Below are positions 25,352 to 37,320 of a stretch of 64,000 nt of DNA, one piece after another. Positions within the stretch are counted from its first letter, which is position 1; every line of letters begins with the position of its first letter. Below the pieces are notes generated by a model that saw nothing but the letters and a program-made list of their open reading frames with translations, did not search any database and was not told the DNA's origin. A program made the translations under genes and the position numbers. The DNA comes from Eulemur rufifrons (lineage: Eukaryota; Chordata; Mammalia; Primates; Lemuridae), in NCBI RefSeq assembly GCF_041146395.1, contig NC_090999.1, forward strand, positions 67,399,001-67,463,000, in the 5' to 3' direction.

Positions 25352-25798
25352 TATACGGGGTTGAGTATCACCCTCTAAAATTTCATGTCCACCTGAAACT
25401 GGTGAGTGTGATCTTATTTGGAAATCAACTTAGAATAAAGTCACATAGATTTGGGTGCACTTTGAATCCAATATGGTTAGTGTCTTTATAGAAAGAGGAA
25501 AATTTGGACAGAAGGACACAGACACATAGTGGGGCTGGCCATGTGAAGATGGATGCACAGATTGGAGTAAGGCATATATAAGCCAGGCAATGCCAAGGAT
25601 TGCTAGCAATTACCAGAATGTAGAAGATGCAAGAAAAGATTTTACCCTGGAAACTTCAGAGCAAGCATGGCCTTCCTGACATCTTAATTTTATATTTCTA
25701 GCTTTCAGAAGTGTGAAATAATAAGCTTCTGTTGGTTTTAAGTCACCCAGTTTATAGTACAGGTACTTTGCTATTACAGTTCTGGGAAATTGATACAG
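25352..25798 (+). mobile_element. MLT1-type ERVL-MaLR LTR
   Basis: Near full-length LTR: TTATTTGGAAATCAACTTAG, CCAATATGGTTAGTGTCTTT, GCCATGTGAAGATGGATGC, AGCCAGGCAATGCCAAGGAT, CTTCAGAGCAAGCATGGCC, then AATAATAAGCTTCTGTTGG and AAGTCACCCAGTTTATAGTA. It fits an MLT1C/D-like LTR. No internal viral sequence is attached. Confidence 0.85.
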
Positions 25799-25904
25799 GT
25801 GGTCTGAACTTCCTGATAAGGTAATGTTGTTTTAGATCAATTTGATTAACATTTATTAAATACATATGATAGACATTAGAAGGAAAAAAAGACATTTTGT
25901 TAAA

Positions 25905-26372
25905 AAGACACTTGCATTTGAATGTTTATAGCAGCACAATTCACAATTGTATAGATGTGGAAACAACCCAAGTGTCCATCAATACATGAGTGGATCAATA
26001 AAATGTGTTATAGTATACCATGGAGCATTACTCAGCCATAAAAAATTGATGAACATTTTGTAACAACCTGGGCGGAACTGGAGACCATTCTTTTAAGTGA
26101 AGTATCACAAGAATGGAAGAATGAAAACCATATGTACTCACTACTAAATTGAAACTTATAGATCAACGCTTATCTGCATATAAGGTAGTAAAATTCGATG
26201 GAAATCAAGCAGGTGGTGGGGGGAGGAGGGGATGGGTAAATTCACACCTGAGGGGTACAATGCACACTATATGGGTGATGGACACACTCATAACTTTGAC
26301 TCAAACTGCACAAAAACAATTCATGTAACCAAAATGCTTGTACCCCTGTAATATACTGAAATAAAAAAAAGA
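25905..26372 (+). mobile_element. L1 3' end (ORF2 tail + 3' UTR), strepsirrhine-like
   Basis: The insert is truncated at its 5' end. It begins in the last part of ORF2 (TTTATAGCAGCACAATTCAC, TCCATCAATACATGAGTGGA, TACTCAGCCATAAAAAATTG) and has a full 3' UTR with a G-rich run at 26217-26234. It ends GTACCCCTGTAATATACTGA, then AATAAA and a short A tail. The same blocks appear at 45008-45580 in the young L1, but this copy has more substitutions and is older. No open frame remains. Confidence 0.85.
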
Positions 26373-26749
26373 GTCAGAAAGATGGACATATCAACAAAAA
26401 TTTCAATGTCACATGTGGCAGGCACTATGGGTTATCCATCCATCAGTGATTTACTCCTCCTTTCTACCTTTGAATATGGTGGGATGAGTGTATGAGGTTT
26501 GGAACTACGACTGCCCTCTTAGAATAAGGATAAAAGAATTGCAGAAAAGCTGATCCAGATTTCTGACATTACTAAACTTCCAGTCAAACCTGAACTGTCC
26601 TTCTTCCAATTATCTTATTATGGGAAATAGTGAACTCTATTGTATGAACATATTTAGTTGGAGTCTATAATAATTATAGCTCAAATATTCTAATGAATAC
26701 ACTAAACTATGTTCAAGGTTTATGGAAGCAACAAAAACGAGCCAGAGAA
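26373..26749. other. Unassigned non-coding DNA
   Basis: I see no gene or named repeat in this stretch. Confidence 0.5.
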
Positions 26750-27120
26750 CAATCAGTGGAAAGATGGTGAGGGGGAAGTAAATTTGCTGAGTTTGAAGAA
26801 CTGAGAGATAGCTGAAGCTGCATGATCAAGGGTAGGGGGTGATAAGAGTTGAGGGCAGAGAGTTGGGTATGGCACACATCACACAGACCTTGCAGGATGT
26901 CATGAAGAGATGAATATTATTCCAGTTGTAATTAGAAAGCATTGAAGTATTGTAAGCATGGGAATAACACAATCACTTTTATACTTGTAAAAGACAGGTC
27001 TAGCTGCCCTGTGGAGAATGAAATGTAGGGAAATAACAGTGGAAGGAAAGAGACCAGTTAGAAAGATATTGCATTTGTCCAGGCAGAATGTTGTCATGAG
27101 AAGGAAGAGTTGTATTAAGT
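26750..27120. repeat. Degraded interspersed repeat, family not assigned
   Basis: The text resembles a very common mammalian interspersed repeat: GACCTTGCAGGATGTCATGA, ATTAGAAAGCATTGAAGTAT, CATGGGAATAACACAATCAC, GCCCTGTGGAGAATG, and GAGACCAGTTAGAAAGATAT. I recognise the pattern but cannot name the family. The antisense ORF inside it is spurious. Confidence 0.4.
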
Positions 27121-28629
27121 ATATGTTTTTGAGGCAAAAGTAACAAAACTTGATAATGAAAGAATATTTTTCCCTTTCAATTTTGCTTCTGTGGATTTTT
27201 ACATTCAGAGGGTTAGAATTATCTAAAATGGATAGTGTATGATAGTTTGAGGAATTTCTTACAAGTAGATTTTCAACTTTAGTGCATTATCTTTATGCTG
27301 CTTTGGGGGTTCTCAGAAGCACTCCAACAAATTTAGGTTGCTGGAGAGTAGCTTCTATAAAAATATTACACTAGTGTGTTATAGATTAATTTCAAGGTTT
27401 TTGCTTTAGGCAGAGAAACATCATTTTGAAAGAGCTTGCCTGTGACTCAGAACACAGGGGAAAAGCAGTAAACATTTACCAAGGAATTATGTCTTCTGGC
27501 AGGTAGACCAAAACTTGGAACCTTTGGGATATTGTCATTTTCACTCTCTGACTTTGCTCAATACATTTAATGGCTCTGTGTTAAAGTTTCCCAATCTCTG
27601 AATAGTAGTAATGATCTTTTCCATCTAAGTTGAGACATATTTGTACAGTACATGGAACTTGCCAACAGGAAATCACTATATACACCACAATTTATTGTTA
27701 GTTTTATGGCCAATTCAAATCCCAAAGGAATTGAAGTCATTGCCATTTGAAGGTTGTCCAGTTCATTTTTTAGACAGATGACTGACCGACCCAATACAAC
27801 AGTCACACAGTCCCTGAACAATTACGCTCAAACGTTGCCTTGGCTATCACAGAAGAAAAACATGACTGTTGAATCAATGTGGCTATAAAAATGACCTGCC
27901 TTTCTTCCCTAAGCAGTTGGGAACTGTGAGAACATTATGGGATTGGGGAATCTAAGAGAAGTCAGTATTATTCTTTAAAATATTGCTTCAATTTTAAAGT
28001 GAGAGAATTAAAGATTGTTTAGGTTTCTTCTTAAGTATTTATGGAAAATATTGTCACTTAATTCAAAATTTACAGATAATCTAACCATTATAAAGTTAGA
28101 ATCTGCTGAGTGTGATGAGAGGTCATAAGTGTTTATAGTTGTATGAATTTGGGAAAATAGTTTGCATCTGGTGAAATGAGGAAAACTCCATAGAGAAGGT
28201 GATAATTTCAACTAGGTCTTGAAAAATGTAGAGAATTTAAAGAGTAGACATAAGGGGAAAAGAATGCATTCATCAGGAGAAAACAAGGTGAGTCAGTGCA
28301 TTCAAATGAAAATACAGTGGGTCCATTTGTGGAGAGCTGTACACTTTGATTTCCCTTGAGGACATAAAAGAAGTAAGAAACCACATAAATAAGAGAGAGA
28401 GAATAGCCATATTGAAAATGCCTTTATTCTTAGAATTTGAATTTTATGTCATAGACAGGGAGCCTAGAATTGAGATAATCTGATCCTTTTCTTAATTAAG
28501 AAAAATCTTTCAGTAGTGTCTGTGTAGAGACATCATTACCTGAGATCACCCTCAATTTAACTGTAGAAATAGACAAAAAATAGAGTCAGTCTAAATAAAG
28601 GGATAGAAAAATTTCATTCTATTTTTTAT
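27121..28629. other. Unassigned non-coding DNA
   Basis: No gene that I can support. Around 28195-28330 the words ACTAGGTCTTGAAAAATG and AAAGAGTAGACATAAGG recall the same unassigned repeat type as 26750-27120. Confidence 0.45.
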
Positions 28630-28635
28630 TGAGAT

Positions 28636-28745
28636 GTATAGTTGACTCTTGAAAAACACGGGTTTGAATCGTGCAGGTCCACTTACACACACACAGAGCT
28701 TCCTCTGCCTCTGCCACCCTTGAGACTGCAACACCACCCTGCCCC
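28636..28745 (+). mobile_element. MER2-like Tigger DNA transposon, left end
   Basis: The terminal text AGTTGACTCTTGAAAAACAC, then GGGTTTGAATCGTGCAGGTC and CACTTACACACACACAG, matches the left end of a MER2-type TcMar-Tigger element. Only about 110 bp remain before L1 sequence begins. The opposite end was not found. No transposase. Confidence 0.75.
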
Positions 28746-28799
28746 CTTCTTCAGTTTTTCTTATCTGCCATCTTGCCGCCACGCTCCCATTATAAGTAC

Positions 28800-29460
28800 T
28801 TGCCAAAACTTTTTCCAAAACCTTTTTTCAAAGTGGTTGTATCTTTTACATTCCCACCAAATATATGAGTTACAGTTGCTCCACATCCTCATCAACATTT
28901 GGTGTTTTTGGTCTTTTAATTTTATGACACTGTAGTGTGTATGTATGTGTGGCATGTCATTATCATTTGTTGAAATCTTTCACCTATGTTTATTGAATTG
29001 TTTGTCTTTTTATTAATTTATGGTAATAAAATATATTTTTATAACATTATGATGTATGTAAAATATATATAGCATTACTATTACACATAATATGGAGAAT
29101 TCTTTTATATTCTGAGTATAAATCCTTTGTGAGATATATTTATTAATACCTATTAATGTTCTTAGTGGTGTCTTTTGATAAGCAGATGAGTGTTAAATTT
29201 TGACTAAGTGCAATTTATCATTTTTTTCTTTTATGATTGTTGCTTTTCTTATCTCTGCTTACCCTTGGGTGATGAACATTTTTTTCTAGAAGGTTTATAG
29301 ATTTAGCTTTTATGCTTAAGTCTATGGTTATACTTAAATTAATTTTTGTATTTGGTATGAGATGTAGGTTAAGTTTTTTTTCCTCATATGTATATCCAGT
29401 CGTTCCAGTTCTGTTCATTGAAATGACACTTCTTTCACCACTGCATTACTTTGTGGAAAA
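28800..29460 (-). mobile_element. Old L1 ORF2 fragment, antisense
   Basis: Plus-strand text is the usual reverse complement of L1 ORF2: CATTCCCACCAAATATATGA, TCCACATCCTCATCAACATT, TTCTTTTATATTCTGAGTAT, TTAATTTTTGTATTTGGTAT and GTTCCAGTTCTGTTCATTGA. Frames are closed by many stops. Confidence 0.8.
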
Positions 29461-31728
29461 TTAAATGATAATGTGGACTTGTTCAGACATTTTCTTCCTT
29501 AACAGGTTAACAGAAGAATATTGATTGCTGAGTCAATTTCATAATACAGAAGGACAATTTTTGTAATAAATTTGAACTAAAATATTATATTAATAAAAAT
29601 ATTTACAGTTAAGGCCTTCTGATACTTGAGTGATGTCACATGAGAGCTAACAGGATGGACAAATACAAGACAAAAAAAGTGGCAAGAAGTAGAAATGAGC
29701 CTTAAGGGGCCATCGTCAAAGTAGTTAGGGAGATAAAGGGACAGAGAAAGGAAAAGGGAATATAGATCCGACACATATGATACTGAAGAACATGGAAGTT
29801 TTAATTTTTGGTAGAGAAAAATAAATTTTAAGTTCCCTGAAATATATGTATACCTAGTTTTTAACCTTGTAGTTTTTAAATTGCACTAAGTTTGACAGAG
29901 TGACAAGTGAACACAAAATGCTAGTAGTGACGGAAGGTCATGTAAGCCCCAATTTACTGTCACACTGTTCTAGTTTGTTGTGTCAGCCACCTAAAATACA
30001 GACGTTTTCCCCAGGCATGAGTAGATGGGGATTGGTATTTCACCTTCAGGGAACTTTCCTAATTATCTGGAAACTTAGTCTATTATTTGAGGGAAAACCA
30101 CTTGCTAGTTTGTATTTGATAGGAAATTTAAGGCTGCAGGCATTGGTTTTATAGAAGGCTACTTATAGTAATTCATGATGGAATACTGGTTAATGAGCTA
30201 TGTAAATGACCCATTTTTTTTTCTTGCCCTGCAGTTTCTTGTCACATCCCCACCTCCTATATGTGCTCTAAGGTTCTGCTCCAGTACAGATTGCAGATAA
30301 GCAGATGTGTGGTCTGTCAGTCAGTTGAGTCAGTTCCCATCTATTTGATTCTCATATTCTCTAGATACACTCTAAAATAATGGAAAACCGATGATCAGAA
30401 AATGCTTAAATGAAGCAGATGTTCCTTTGATCTTTTAGGAGGAAAAGTTGCCTCCTTAAAAAAATATCTATTGTTGGCAGGTGGAGAGTTGATGTAGGAA
30501 AAATAATTGGGACATCTTCTGGGATTGCTTGTCAATTTAGATTCTCATCTCTCTCACAGTGTCAATTATTTTATATTTCTTTAATTTCTAGTCAAAATTA
30601 GTATTTTTATTTGGAAATAAAATCCTTATTATGGCATGCTGAATTCCTACCAAACTTGCTCTTTTTGAGGCAACAGAATAAAATAGACCTGAAATTATCC
30701 ATAAAGAAAAATGTAAACATATGCCAAGAGAGTTAAGGGAAAGGAACTTAATTTTGCTTATATTGTTGTCATTAAATATATCATTTTAGGAATGATCTCT
30801 TTTTTTCCTAAAGAGGTGCTCAATTGCAGTAATTTTAACTTTTTTTTTGCACATGCAACTATATGAGTTCAATGCCCCATACATAATAGCATGCTACCAT
30901 AAAATAGCAGAAGTATGTTTCAGGCTGAATTTCATTTTAGAACAAAATAAAAATAAAATAGTGAATTCCTGTTTGCTGCTACAGGATAAAATTCAGAATA
31001 GTTAGGTATTTTATGATACTAATCTTTCACCTCATCTTAGGAAAAGGAACTGACTTTTATGATCTATAAAATACAAAATAAGGACCTGAAGAGATGTGGT
31101 TTTTTTAATAGCCATATTATTAACCAATGTATTTTATGATTATTAAAGTTATTAAATTATTAAAGTTACAAACTAAGAGGAACATTTTCTATCTTTTCTA
31201 ACTATAGCAACAGGTATCTTTTCATTTAAGAATAAGACTTGTTTTGGTTTTGGTTTTTAATTCTAAAACCAACACCTATGTATCAAATGAGGAGGAATGG
31301 TAATCTGTGATGGGCCTTCAACTACAATTTAATAAAGACTTTATTAACTTCCCTTCTTTGCTTCTCTGCTTCTTTTGCTTCCTAGGAGAAATTGACTTTT
31401 GTCATAATTTTGTACCACTGGAAACTAGTACATTATAGAAAAAATATTATTTTAGAGATTTTAGAATTTTACTTAGAATTCCTCTACAATGTAAATGACT
31501 AAAGCTATGGTCATTTGCATGACTTTCTCAGGGACACAAAGACAGTAGTAGTACAGCCAGGATTAGGAATCAGGTAGCTCAAATTCTAGCCTATAGCTTT
31601 ATGCATGGTACTTACCATTGCCTTGAAATCAATTGATATATTTTGCTTTGGATACAGGGAACATATTTAACAAATAAATACTACCATATGAATTTTAGTG
31701 TCAGAAAGAATAGAATAGAACTTCAATT
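29461..31728. other. Unassigned AT-rich non-coding DNA
   Basis: No supported gene or nameable repeat. The 84-residue ORF at 29900-30154 shows no recognisable domain. Confidence 0.5.
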
Positions 31729-31882
31729 ATTTTTTTTTTTTTAATTTTTAAAAAGATTTCACTTTTTAGAAACAGGGATCTCACTATTTTGCCCACTCTG
31801 GACTTGAACTGTTGGGCTCAAGCCATCCTCCTGCCTCAGTCTCCCAGGGTAGTTGGTACAAGATATGTGCACCACTGCTGCA
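31729..31882 (-). mobile_element. Alu-type monomer (FLAM/FRAM-like), antisense
   Basis: The fragment starts with a poly(T) tract (reverse-complement tail) and runs through AGAAACAGGGATCTCACTAT, GGGCTCAAGCCATCCTCCTG and CCTCAGTCTCCCAGGGTAG. Only one 7SL-derived arm is present, so it is a free monomer or a truncated Alu. AGAACTTCA before it and AGAAATTCA after it may be the target duplication. Confidence 0.75.
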
Positions 31883-32109
31883 GAAATTCATTTCTATAAA
31901 TAAGTTCTCTCAACATTTCATAACATGGGCTAATGATACAAAAAGTTATGAGTTATTCAAATTCTGAATGTAGATGACAAGTGCATTTGGAAAATCTAAG
32001 TTAAACTTAAACTAGTTCCTTTACTGACAGAGTTTACAAAACCCTTTACCAATCTATATATATCTACTAGCAACATAAGAGTTCCACTTAACTCGACATT
32101 CAGGCCAAT

Positions 32110-32828
32110 ACTTAGTGTCGCCCATTTTTTTAAAAATAATTAACTATTCTAATGGGCGTGTGTTGGTATCTTATAAACATTTTTAATTTGCATTTCCCTG
32201 ATAACTAATAATATGGAGCATCTTTTCATGTCCTTATTGTTTATTCATTTATCTTCTTTTGTGAAGCATCTGCTGAAATATTTGGGAGGCTTTTTAATTG
32301 AGATTTTTTTATTAGTATTAAGTTACTCTTTGTATATTTTATATACAAGTGCTTTGTTAGACATATATATTTTCTTCCAGTCTGTGGCACCTTTTTATTT
32401 TTTTGTCTGTCTTTACAAGAGCAAAAATTCTAAATTTTGATTAAATCTCACGCTTATTTGCAGTTCTCACTTTTTGTCTGTTCTGTATAAGAACTATGTG
32501 CTTTCTCCAAGGTCACAAAGATTTTCTCCTGTTTACTTCTAGAAGTTTTATTATTAGCTTTTCTGTTTAGCCAATGATCTAGTTCAAGTTAATTTTTGCA
32601 TAAGGTTGGGGTTTATGCTCATTTTGTTTTTCCCATATGAATGTTTAGTTATTTCAACATCATTTCTTATAATAACTATACAATAAAAATTGAATTACCT
32701 TGGTACCTTTGTTAAACATCAATTTACCATATCATTCTGATTTTATTGCTGTTGTATCTATTCTATTCCATTTATATGTCTATCTGTACAACAATATCAA
32801 ACTCTCTTTATTATGGTCATTTTCTAGT
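32110..32828 (-). mobile_element. Old L1 ORF2 fragment, antisense
   Basis: Reverse-complement ORF2 text: TTTTTAATTTGCATTTCCCT, GATAACTAATAATATGGAGC, CTTCCAGTCTGTGGCACC, GTTTAGCCAATGATC, and CTATTCTATTCCATTTATAT. The two predicted ORFs here are by-products of the T-rich antisense strand. It runs directly into an MLT1 LTR at 32830. Confidence 0.8.
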
Positions 32829-32829
32829 A

Positions 32830-33060
32830 TGTTGCTATAGACTGAATGTTTGTGTCCCACTCAAAAAAATTTTGTGTTGAAGCCTAGTACCCAATGTGAT
32901 GGTGCTAAGAATTGAGGCTTTGGGGAATGATTAGGTCATGAGGACAGAGTCCTTATGAATGGTATTAGTGCCCTTATAAAGGGGCCCTCAGAGATCCCCT
33001 TGCCCATTTAGCCATGTGAGAACACAGGAAGAAGAGAGCTGTCTATGAATTAGGAAGAGA
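32830..33060 (+). mobile_element. MLT1-type LTR, 3' part missing
   Basis: The 5' two thirds of an MLT1 LTR are clear: GCTATAGACTGAATGTTTGT, GAAGCCTAGTACCCAATGTG, GATTAGGTCATGAGGACAGA, TTAGTGCCCTTATAAAGG, and AGCCATGTGAGAACACAGGA. The polyadenylation and 3' blocks are absent. A retroposed fragment lies about 70 bp downstream. Confidence 0.82.
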
Positions 33061-33132
33061 GAAATGGAAAATTATTTTGCAGTTCAGAAAGGATTGATTT
33101 TAGTTAGCATTGTCTTTGAGGGCATTCATTTT

Positions 33133-33320
33133 CTTTTTTTCTTTTTTTTTTTTTTACAAAAATCACTCCAAGCTTATGAAGAGCAAGGTACAGTCCAGGG
33201 TTATAAACTTTTATATTCTTAATGTAACCAGAAAGTTATGATTTACATATATACTTTTTCCAAATACTAATATAATCTGCTTTATGTGATATCATGAGAT
33301 ATATGGACAATAAAGAAGAA
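33133..33320 (-). mobile_element. Retroposed fragment of unknown source, antisense
   Basis: About 190 bp with a T tract at the left (33133-33155). It is flanked by a 15-bp direct repeat: GAGGGCATTCATTTT at 33118-33132 and GAGGCCATTCATTTT at 33321-33335, one mismatch. This is the signature of L1-mediated insertion of a polyadenylated RNA read on the minus strand. The body does not resemble Alu, MIR or L1 to me. It may be the truncated 3' UTR of a processed pseudogene. No AATAAA lies directly before the tail. Confidence 0.7.
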
Positions 33321-33645
33321 GAGGCCATTCATTTTTTGTGTTATAGCACAATCTTTTGATAAATATTATACTGTCCAATAAAACGCCTATGATAACATTT
33401 TTATGTTTTTTTACAATAATTACTTTTAAGTTATTTTCCCTCATTCTATGCATATGTAGCTATTTTCAATTTGCATCCTCTTGCATGTTTTATTTACTGT
33501 TTTATTTATTTGTGTATTTAGCTAAATTTTATCTTTCAAGGTTGATATAAGTAACACAAGAAGTCATGATCTTATTAACTGTATTTTTTTCTATGAAAAT
33601 TTAACTATTTATTTATGTAAAAGTATAATGTCTTTTAGACTTGAA

Positions 33646-34265
33646 TGTTGAGGGTTAGGGTGGAGACATGAGAACCCCAGGAGTGGGACAGGACTTTGCC
33701 AAAGAGCAACCTGTGAACATGTCAGTTCACTGAGCAAAAGCTGCTCGACCTTGAGGGGGACATTCCACTGATCAGGGATATCTGAAAACGGAGCCCGCCT
33801 TGAAGCCTGAGGGCTGCAGCCTGGATGTCTACAAAGGGACCAGGCTTGTAATCCAAGGCGGAGAGAATGATCAAAGGATGTCAGCCCAGCAGATAAGAGC
33901 AGTTTGCCATTCTAAGCCTGAGGCAATGTTCCTATCTCTCTCCTGAGTTCATGTCTCAGTAAATGAGGAACTAGATAAAGTAGAAAGAAGTATGTGGTCT
34001 CTTTGTTTCCATTTAGATTATACACTTTACTGCTAACTCACGAACTTTTCACGTGAAATCATTGTAATCTATAACATGAAAAAGAGAATAAAAATGGGCG
34101 TTAGACTTCATTCAATACCACCTGGCTCACGGGAATGCTGGTGGTCCCCTGACCTCCCCACACCCTTTCACCTTATTTTTTGTGTTCATGTCTTTGTCTC
34201 TCCCATCTCTTGCAATGCATACTGCCCGGGACCCGGTTATATCAGGGGCATCGGGAACCTCCAAT
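33646..34265 (+). mobile_element. Candidate solo LTR of an endogenous retrovirus
   Basis: A 620-bp block of higher GC content. The short repeat ACTTGAAT occurs at 33639-33646 and again at 34266-34273. It starts TGTTGAGGG and has AATAAA at 34087, followed by a C- and T-rich stretch and a U5-like end (ACTGCCCGGGACCCGG). This layout fits a U3-R-U5 LTR, but its end is not a clean CA. No gag, pol or env text follows. The family is not one I can name, so it may be lineage-specific. Two short ORFs inside are not supported. Confidence 0.5.
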
Positions 34266-34273
34266 ACTTGAAT

Positions 34274-35064
34274 ACTGTTATAAAGTAAAATTATCAAAAA
34301 GTATTAAAATTTACAAAATTAAAAGAGAGCCAATAACTTTTTGCTAGCTGAATTGTCTTCAAATTCAGATTAAATTTTTTCTTACTATGAAATAAAAACT
34401 TTAATTTGTTTTTCTTGGCCAATTATTATTCCAAATGTTATAAAACCTTAGTCCATTAGGCTGTCTACAATTGGATACTAGATACTTTTCCTTTTAATGT
34501 TTAAGTCCCTTTTAGCACTTTTTTAAAATTTTCATTTTCTTTGTATCATTTATGGTAAAGCATCTTCCCACCAAGACTCAGATTTCACTAATTAGTGATC
34601 TTCTTACTTTATAAAACAGCGTAACTAATTTTAGGAAAGGTTTAAAGCTTACTTAATTCCCCTAAATTATGCTATTTTCTTCTTAATATAATCAGATAAA
34701 GAAATGAGAAGAAAAATATGAAACATCTACTTCCTCAGTCCACTCAAATGATTACACATCTCTCTCCTATATAATAATTTATTTTTTAAAAAATGGTAAA
34801 GCTGTTAAGTATGACATTAATAAACACAATAAATAAAAAACAAAAAAAATTATATAATCTCATCTTTTCCAAGGACTAAATCAATGTTGAATAACTTGTC
34901 AACAAAATTTTGAAGTTTTCCATCTTGTTCCTAATATTCATCATCTTTACATGGTAACTTACATATACTCCTGAGCAAATGAATTTATTAATGAAAGCAT
35001 TTTCAGGTGTCAAGTTTTATTCCAATTCTTATTATTTTATTACCTAAGAAATACCTGTTTATTT
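34274..35064. other. Unassigned AT-rich non-coding DNA
   Basis: I see no gene or named repeat here. Confidence 0.5.
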
Positions 35065-35260
35065 CAATCTGCAGGAGGTAGTGTAGTGCTAAGCATGCTA
35101 GTCTAACCATTAAGCATGTAGTCTAACCATTAAGACTACTGGAGTTCAAGTCTCCAATTCTTCACAAATTAAATATGCATTCTTGGGCTACTTTTTGAAT
35201 TCCTTTATACACAGATTGGATAACAATATCATCCAACTCATAATATAGTTGCTAAGATCA
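35065..35260 (+). repeat. MIR SINE with internal short tandem duplication
   Basis: The MIR order is faintly preserved: GGAGGTAGTGTAGTGCTAAG, CTGGAGTTCAAGTC, then TTGGATAACAATATCATCC and CTCATAATATAGTTGCTAAG. A 20-bp unit, GCATGCTAGTCTAACCATTA and its copy GCATGTAGTCTAACCATTA, is repeated in tandem at 35093-35133. Confidence 0.6.
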
Positions 35261-35980
35261 AATAAGTATTTTTTTAAGTAAAGTAAATATCACATAGCGT
35301 GGTACAAAGGGCATAATAAATTCTGCCTTAACCTCATACCTCACATAAAAAAACCCCATAAAATTAGACCAACAAAAAATATGTTTTTAAACATTTTATT
35401 GCATACTTTATATATTTTTCACATGCATATACAGATTAACAGAAACTGTTATATGACATATCTTTTTATATTACCATGTATTGTGGACAACTTGCCAGGC
35501 ACCAACCATTATTTTTAAAGACAGCTACATTCCAAGAATTTCTTTAAGTTTACTTATTTTGTTAATGTAAAATTAAATATTTCTCTATATAGCATAACTT
35601 AAAAAAATTATAATTATAAACATAGTATCATTCATGTGTGGGCATTAGATGAATATATATTTTGGAAGAACTAATAAGCTTACATAAAAATAGAGAAAGC
35701 TTAATTTTTCTTACTTTTATTACTTAACAAAAAGCCTTTTGCTTTGTTTTCAGAGTTTCCTATTACAAACCCTGAGATGGATGTTGATGAAGGCAGTCAA
35801 TTCTCAATCCATTCTAGGACCTGATATTTGAGTAATTACATTAAAGAGAAACATTGGCAATACTAAATAACCTTGATTATACTGAATGTGAGGTGAATGA
35901 TTAAAAGTCTGGATGAGGCATTAATTTGCTACCTAATTGTCACATAATTCCAATTGACTATTCTGTTTTTTTTTCCTTCT
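35261..35980. other. Unassigned AT-rich non-coding DNA
   Basis: No supported gene. A run of T and C (35963-35982) leads to the AG at 35983-35984 discussed as a possible splice acceptor. Confidence 0.5.
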
Positions 35981-37029
35981 TTAGGTACACTTATTTTGGA
36001 GAAAATGAAAATTACACTGGGAGAGTTGGCAAAGATCATAAATAGAAGGACTATTACTCAGCAAGGGATCTCGCTGGGCAGCTTTGTCAAAGTAGGTTAG
36101 GAAATTTCTGATGAATATAGCCAGTTTTGCCACATTTTTAAAGATAGCAATCTATTATCACTTCTCTTTTGCCACCTGAATAAAAAACATCCCCCAGAAT
36201 CTGATTTCCTGCTGGGGTGCTATGACACTGCTCAGAAGGCAATAGAACATCTCTTCTCTAAAATATCAGCTATCATATGACAAACTCTAAACTTGTTATG
36301 TTGTTTTGTTTCTCAAATCTCTTGTGCATTGCTAAGGATATGGGAAACTTAAATGATAACTTTGATTCCCCTACATTTATATTTAGTTTTATTTTGATTA
36401 TATCAGTAATAAAAACAAAATCAGCTGTAATTATATTTTAAAGGATGCAAAATGCCCTATAGATGCCATTAAAAGGAATGTATGATATATAGTTTTATAT
36501 GTATATAGTATATTATATATGCATACATATTACATATTTATAGTTATAGGTATAAAGTTATACAGAGAGAAGATATAGTACTTTTTTTTTGGTATGCCTA
36601 AAGCCTATGAGCATAAGCCAATCAGAAGCTAAGATAGTTATGGGAAAATCTCTTTTGTGTAACAGAAAATTGATGAGTCTCTGTTCAGTGATAGCTATCA
36701 TTTATCTAAACGAGCAAAAATCTTAGAATTTGTTGTGATAAAACTACTCAATGGACTAAACTGATTATAGGATTTTCTTTTCCAGTGTAGAAATTCATTC
36801 AACGATGACGACTTTTCTCTCAGTGTTTCTAGAAACAGACTCTTAAAAGTGAATTCATGTGATGACACTCAATTCCCAAAATTATACATTTTTTCCAGAA
36901 GAAAGCCTTATGAAAAGCCTTTAATTTTTTAAAAAAAATTTAGACTATTTCCTGTTCATCAAATAAATTTGGTGATTATGGCAGAGACAGTCACTACTCA
37001 CTGACCATCCATATGCGGTCCCATATTGC

Positions 37030-37320
37030 TTGCATCCTTGGAGTGAGGCAGGGCCTCGGAAGTAACACTGGCCCATGGGTTGTAAGTAGAAGTAGCAAGT
37101 GTCACTTCCAGGAAGAAACAGCTAAAAGCCAGTGTGTGACTCTCCAACTTCTCTTCTTCTTTGTCATTGAAACTGATGAGGTCATGGAGAAGCTATAAGA
37201 TACCGGAGTCTCTGACAACATAGACCACTGAGTGGTTGTATAGAAAAGGGATTCCCCAGCAATTCACATTGGTTGTGTTCTGTTTGCTGTAATAAGTCAC
37301 TTAGATTCAGTATTATTTGA
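37030..37320 (+). mobile_element. Possible MLT1-like LTR fragment, very degraded
   Basis: The words TCACTTCCAGGAAGAAACAG, GTGTGACTCTCCAACTTCT and CCCCAGCAATTCACATTGG, and a final AATAAGTCACTTAGATT, follow the order of an old MaLR LTR 3' half. Divergence is high, so I regard this as tentative. The ORF at 37013-37198 is inside it. Confidence 0.4.
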
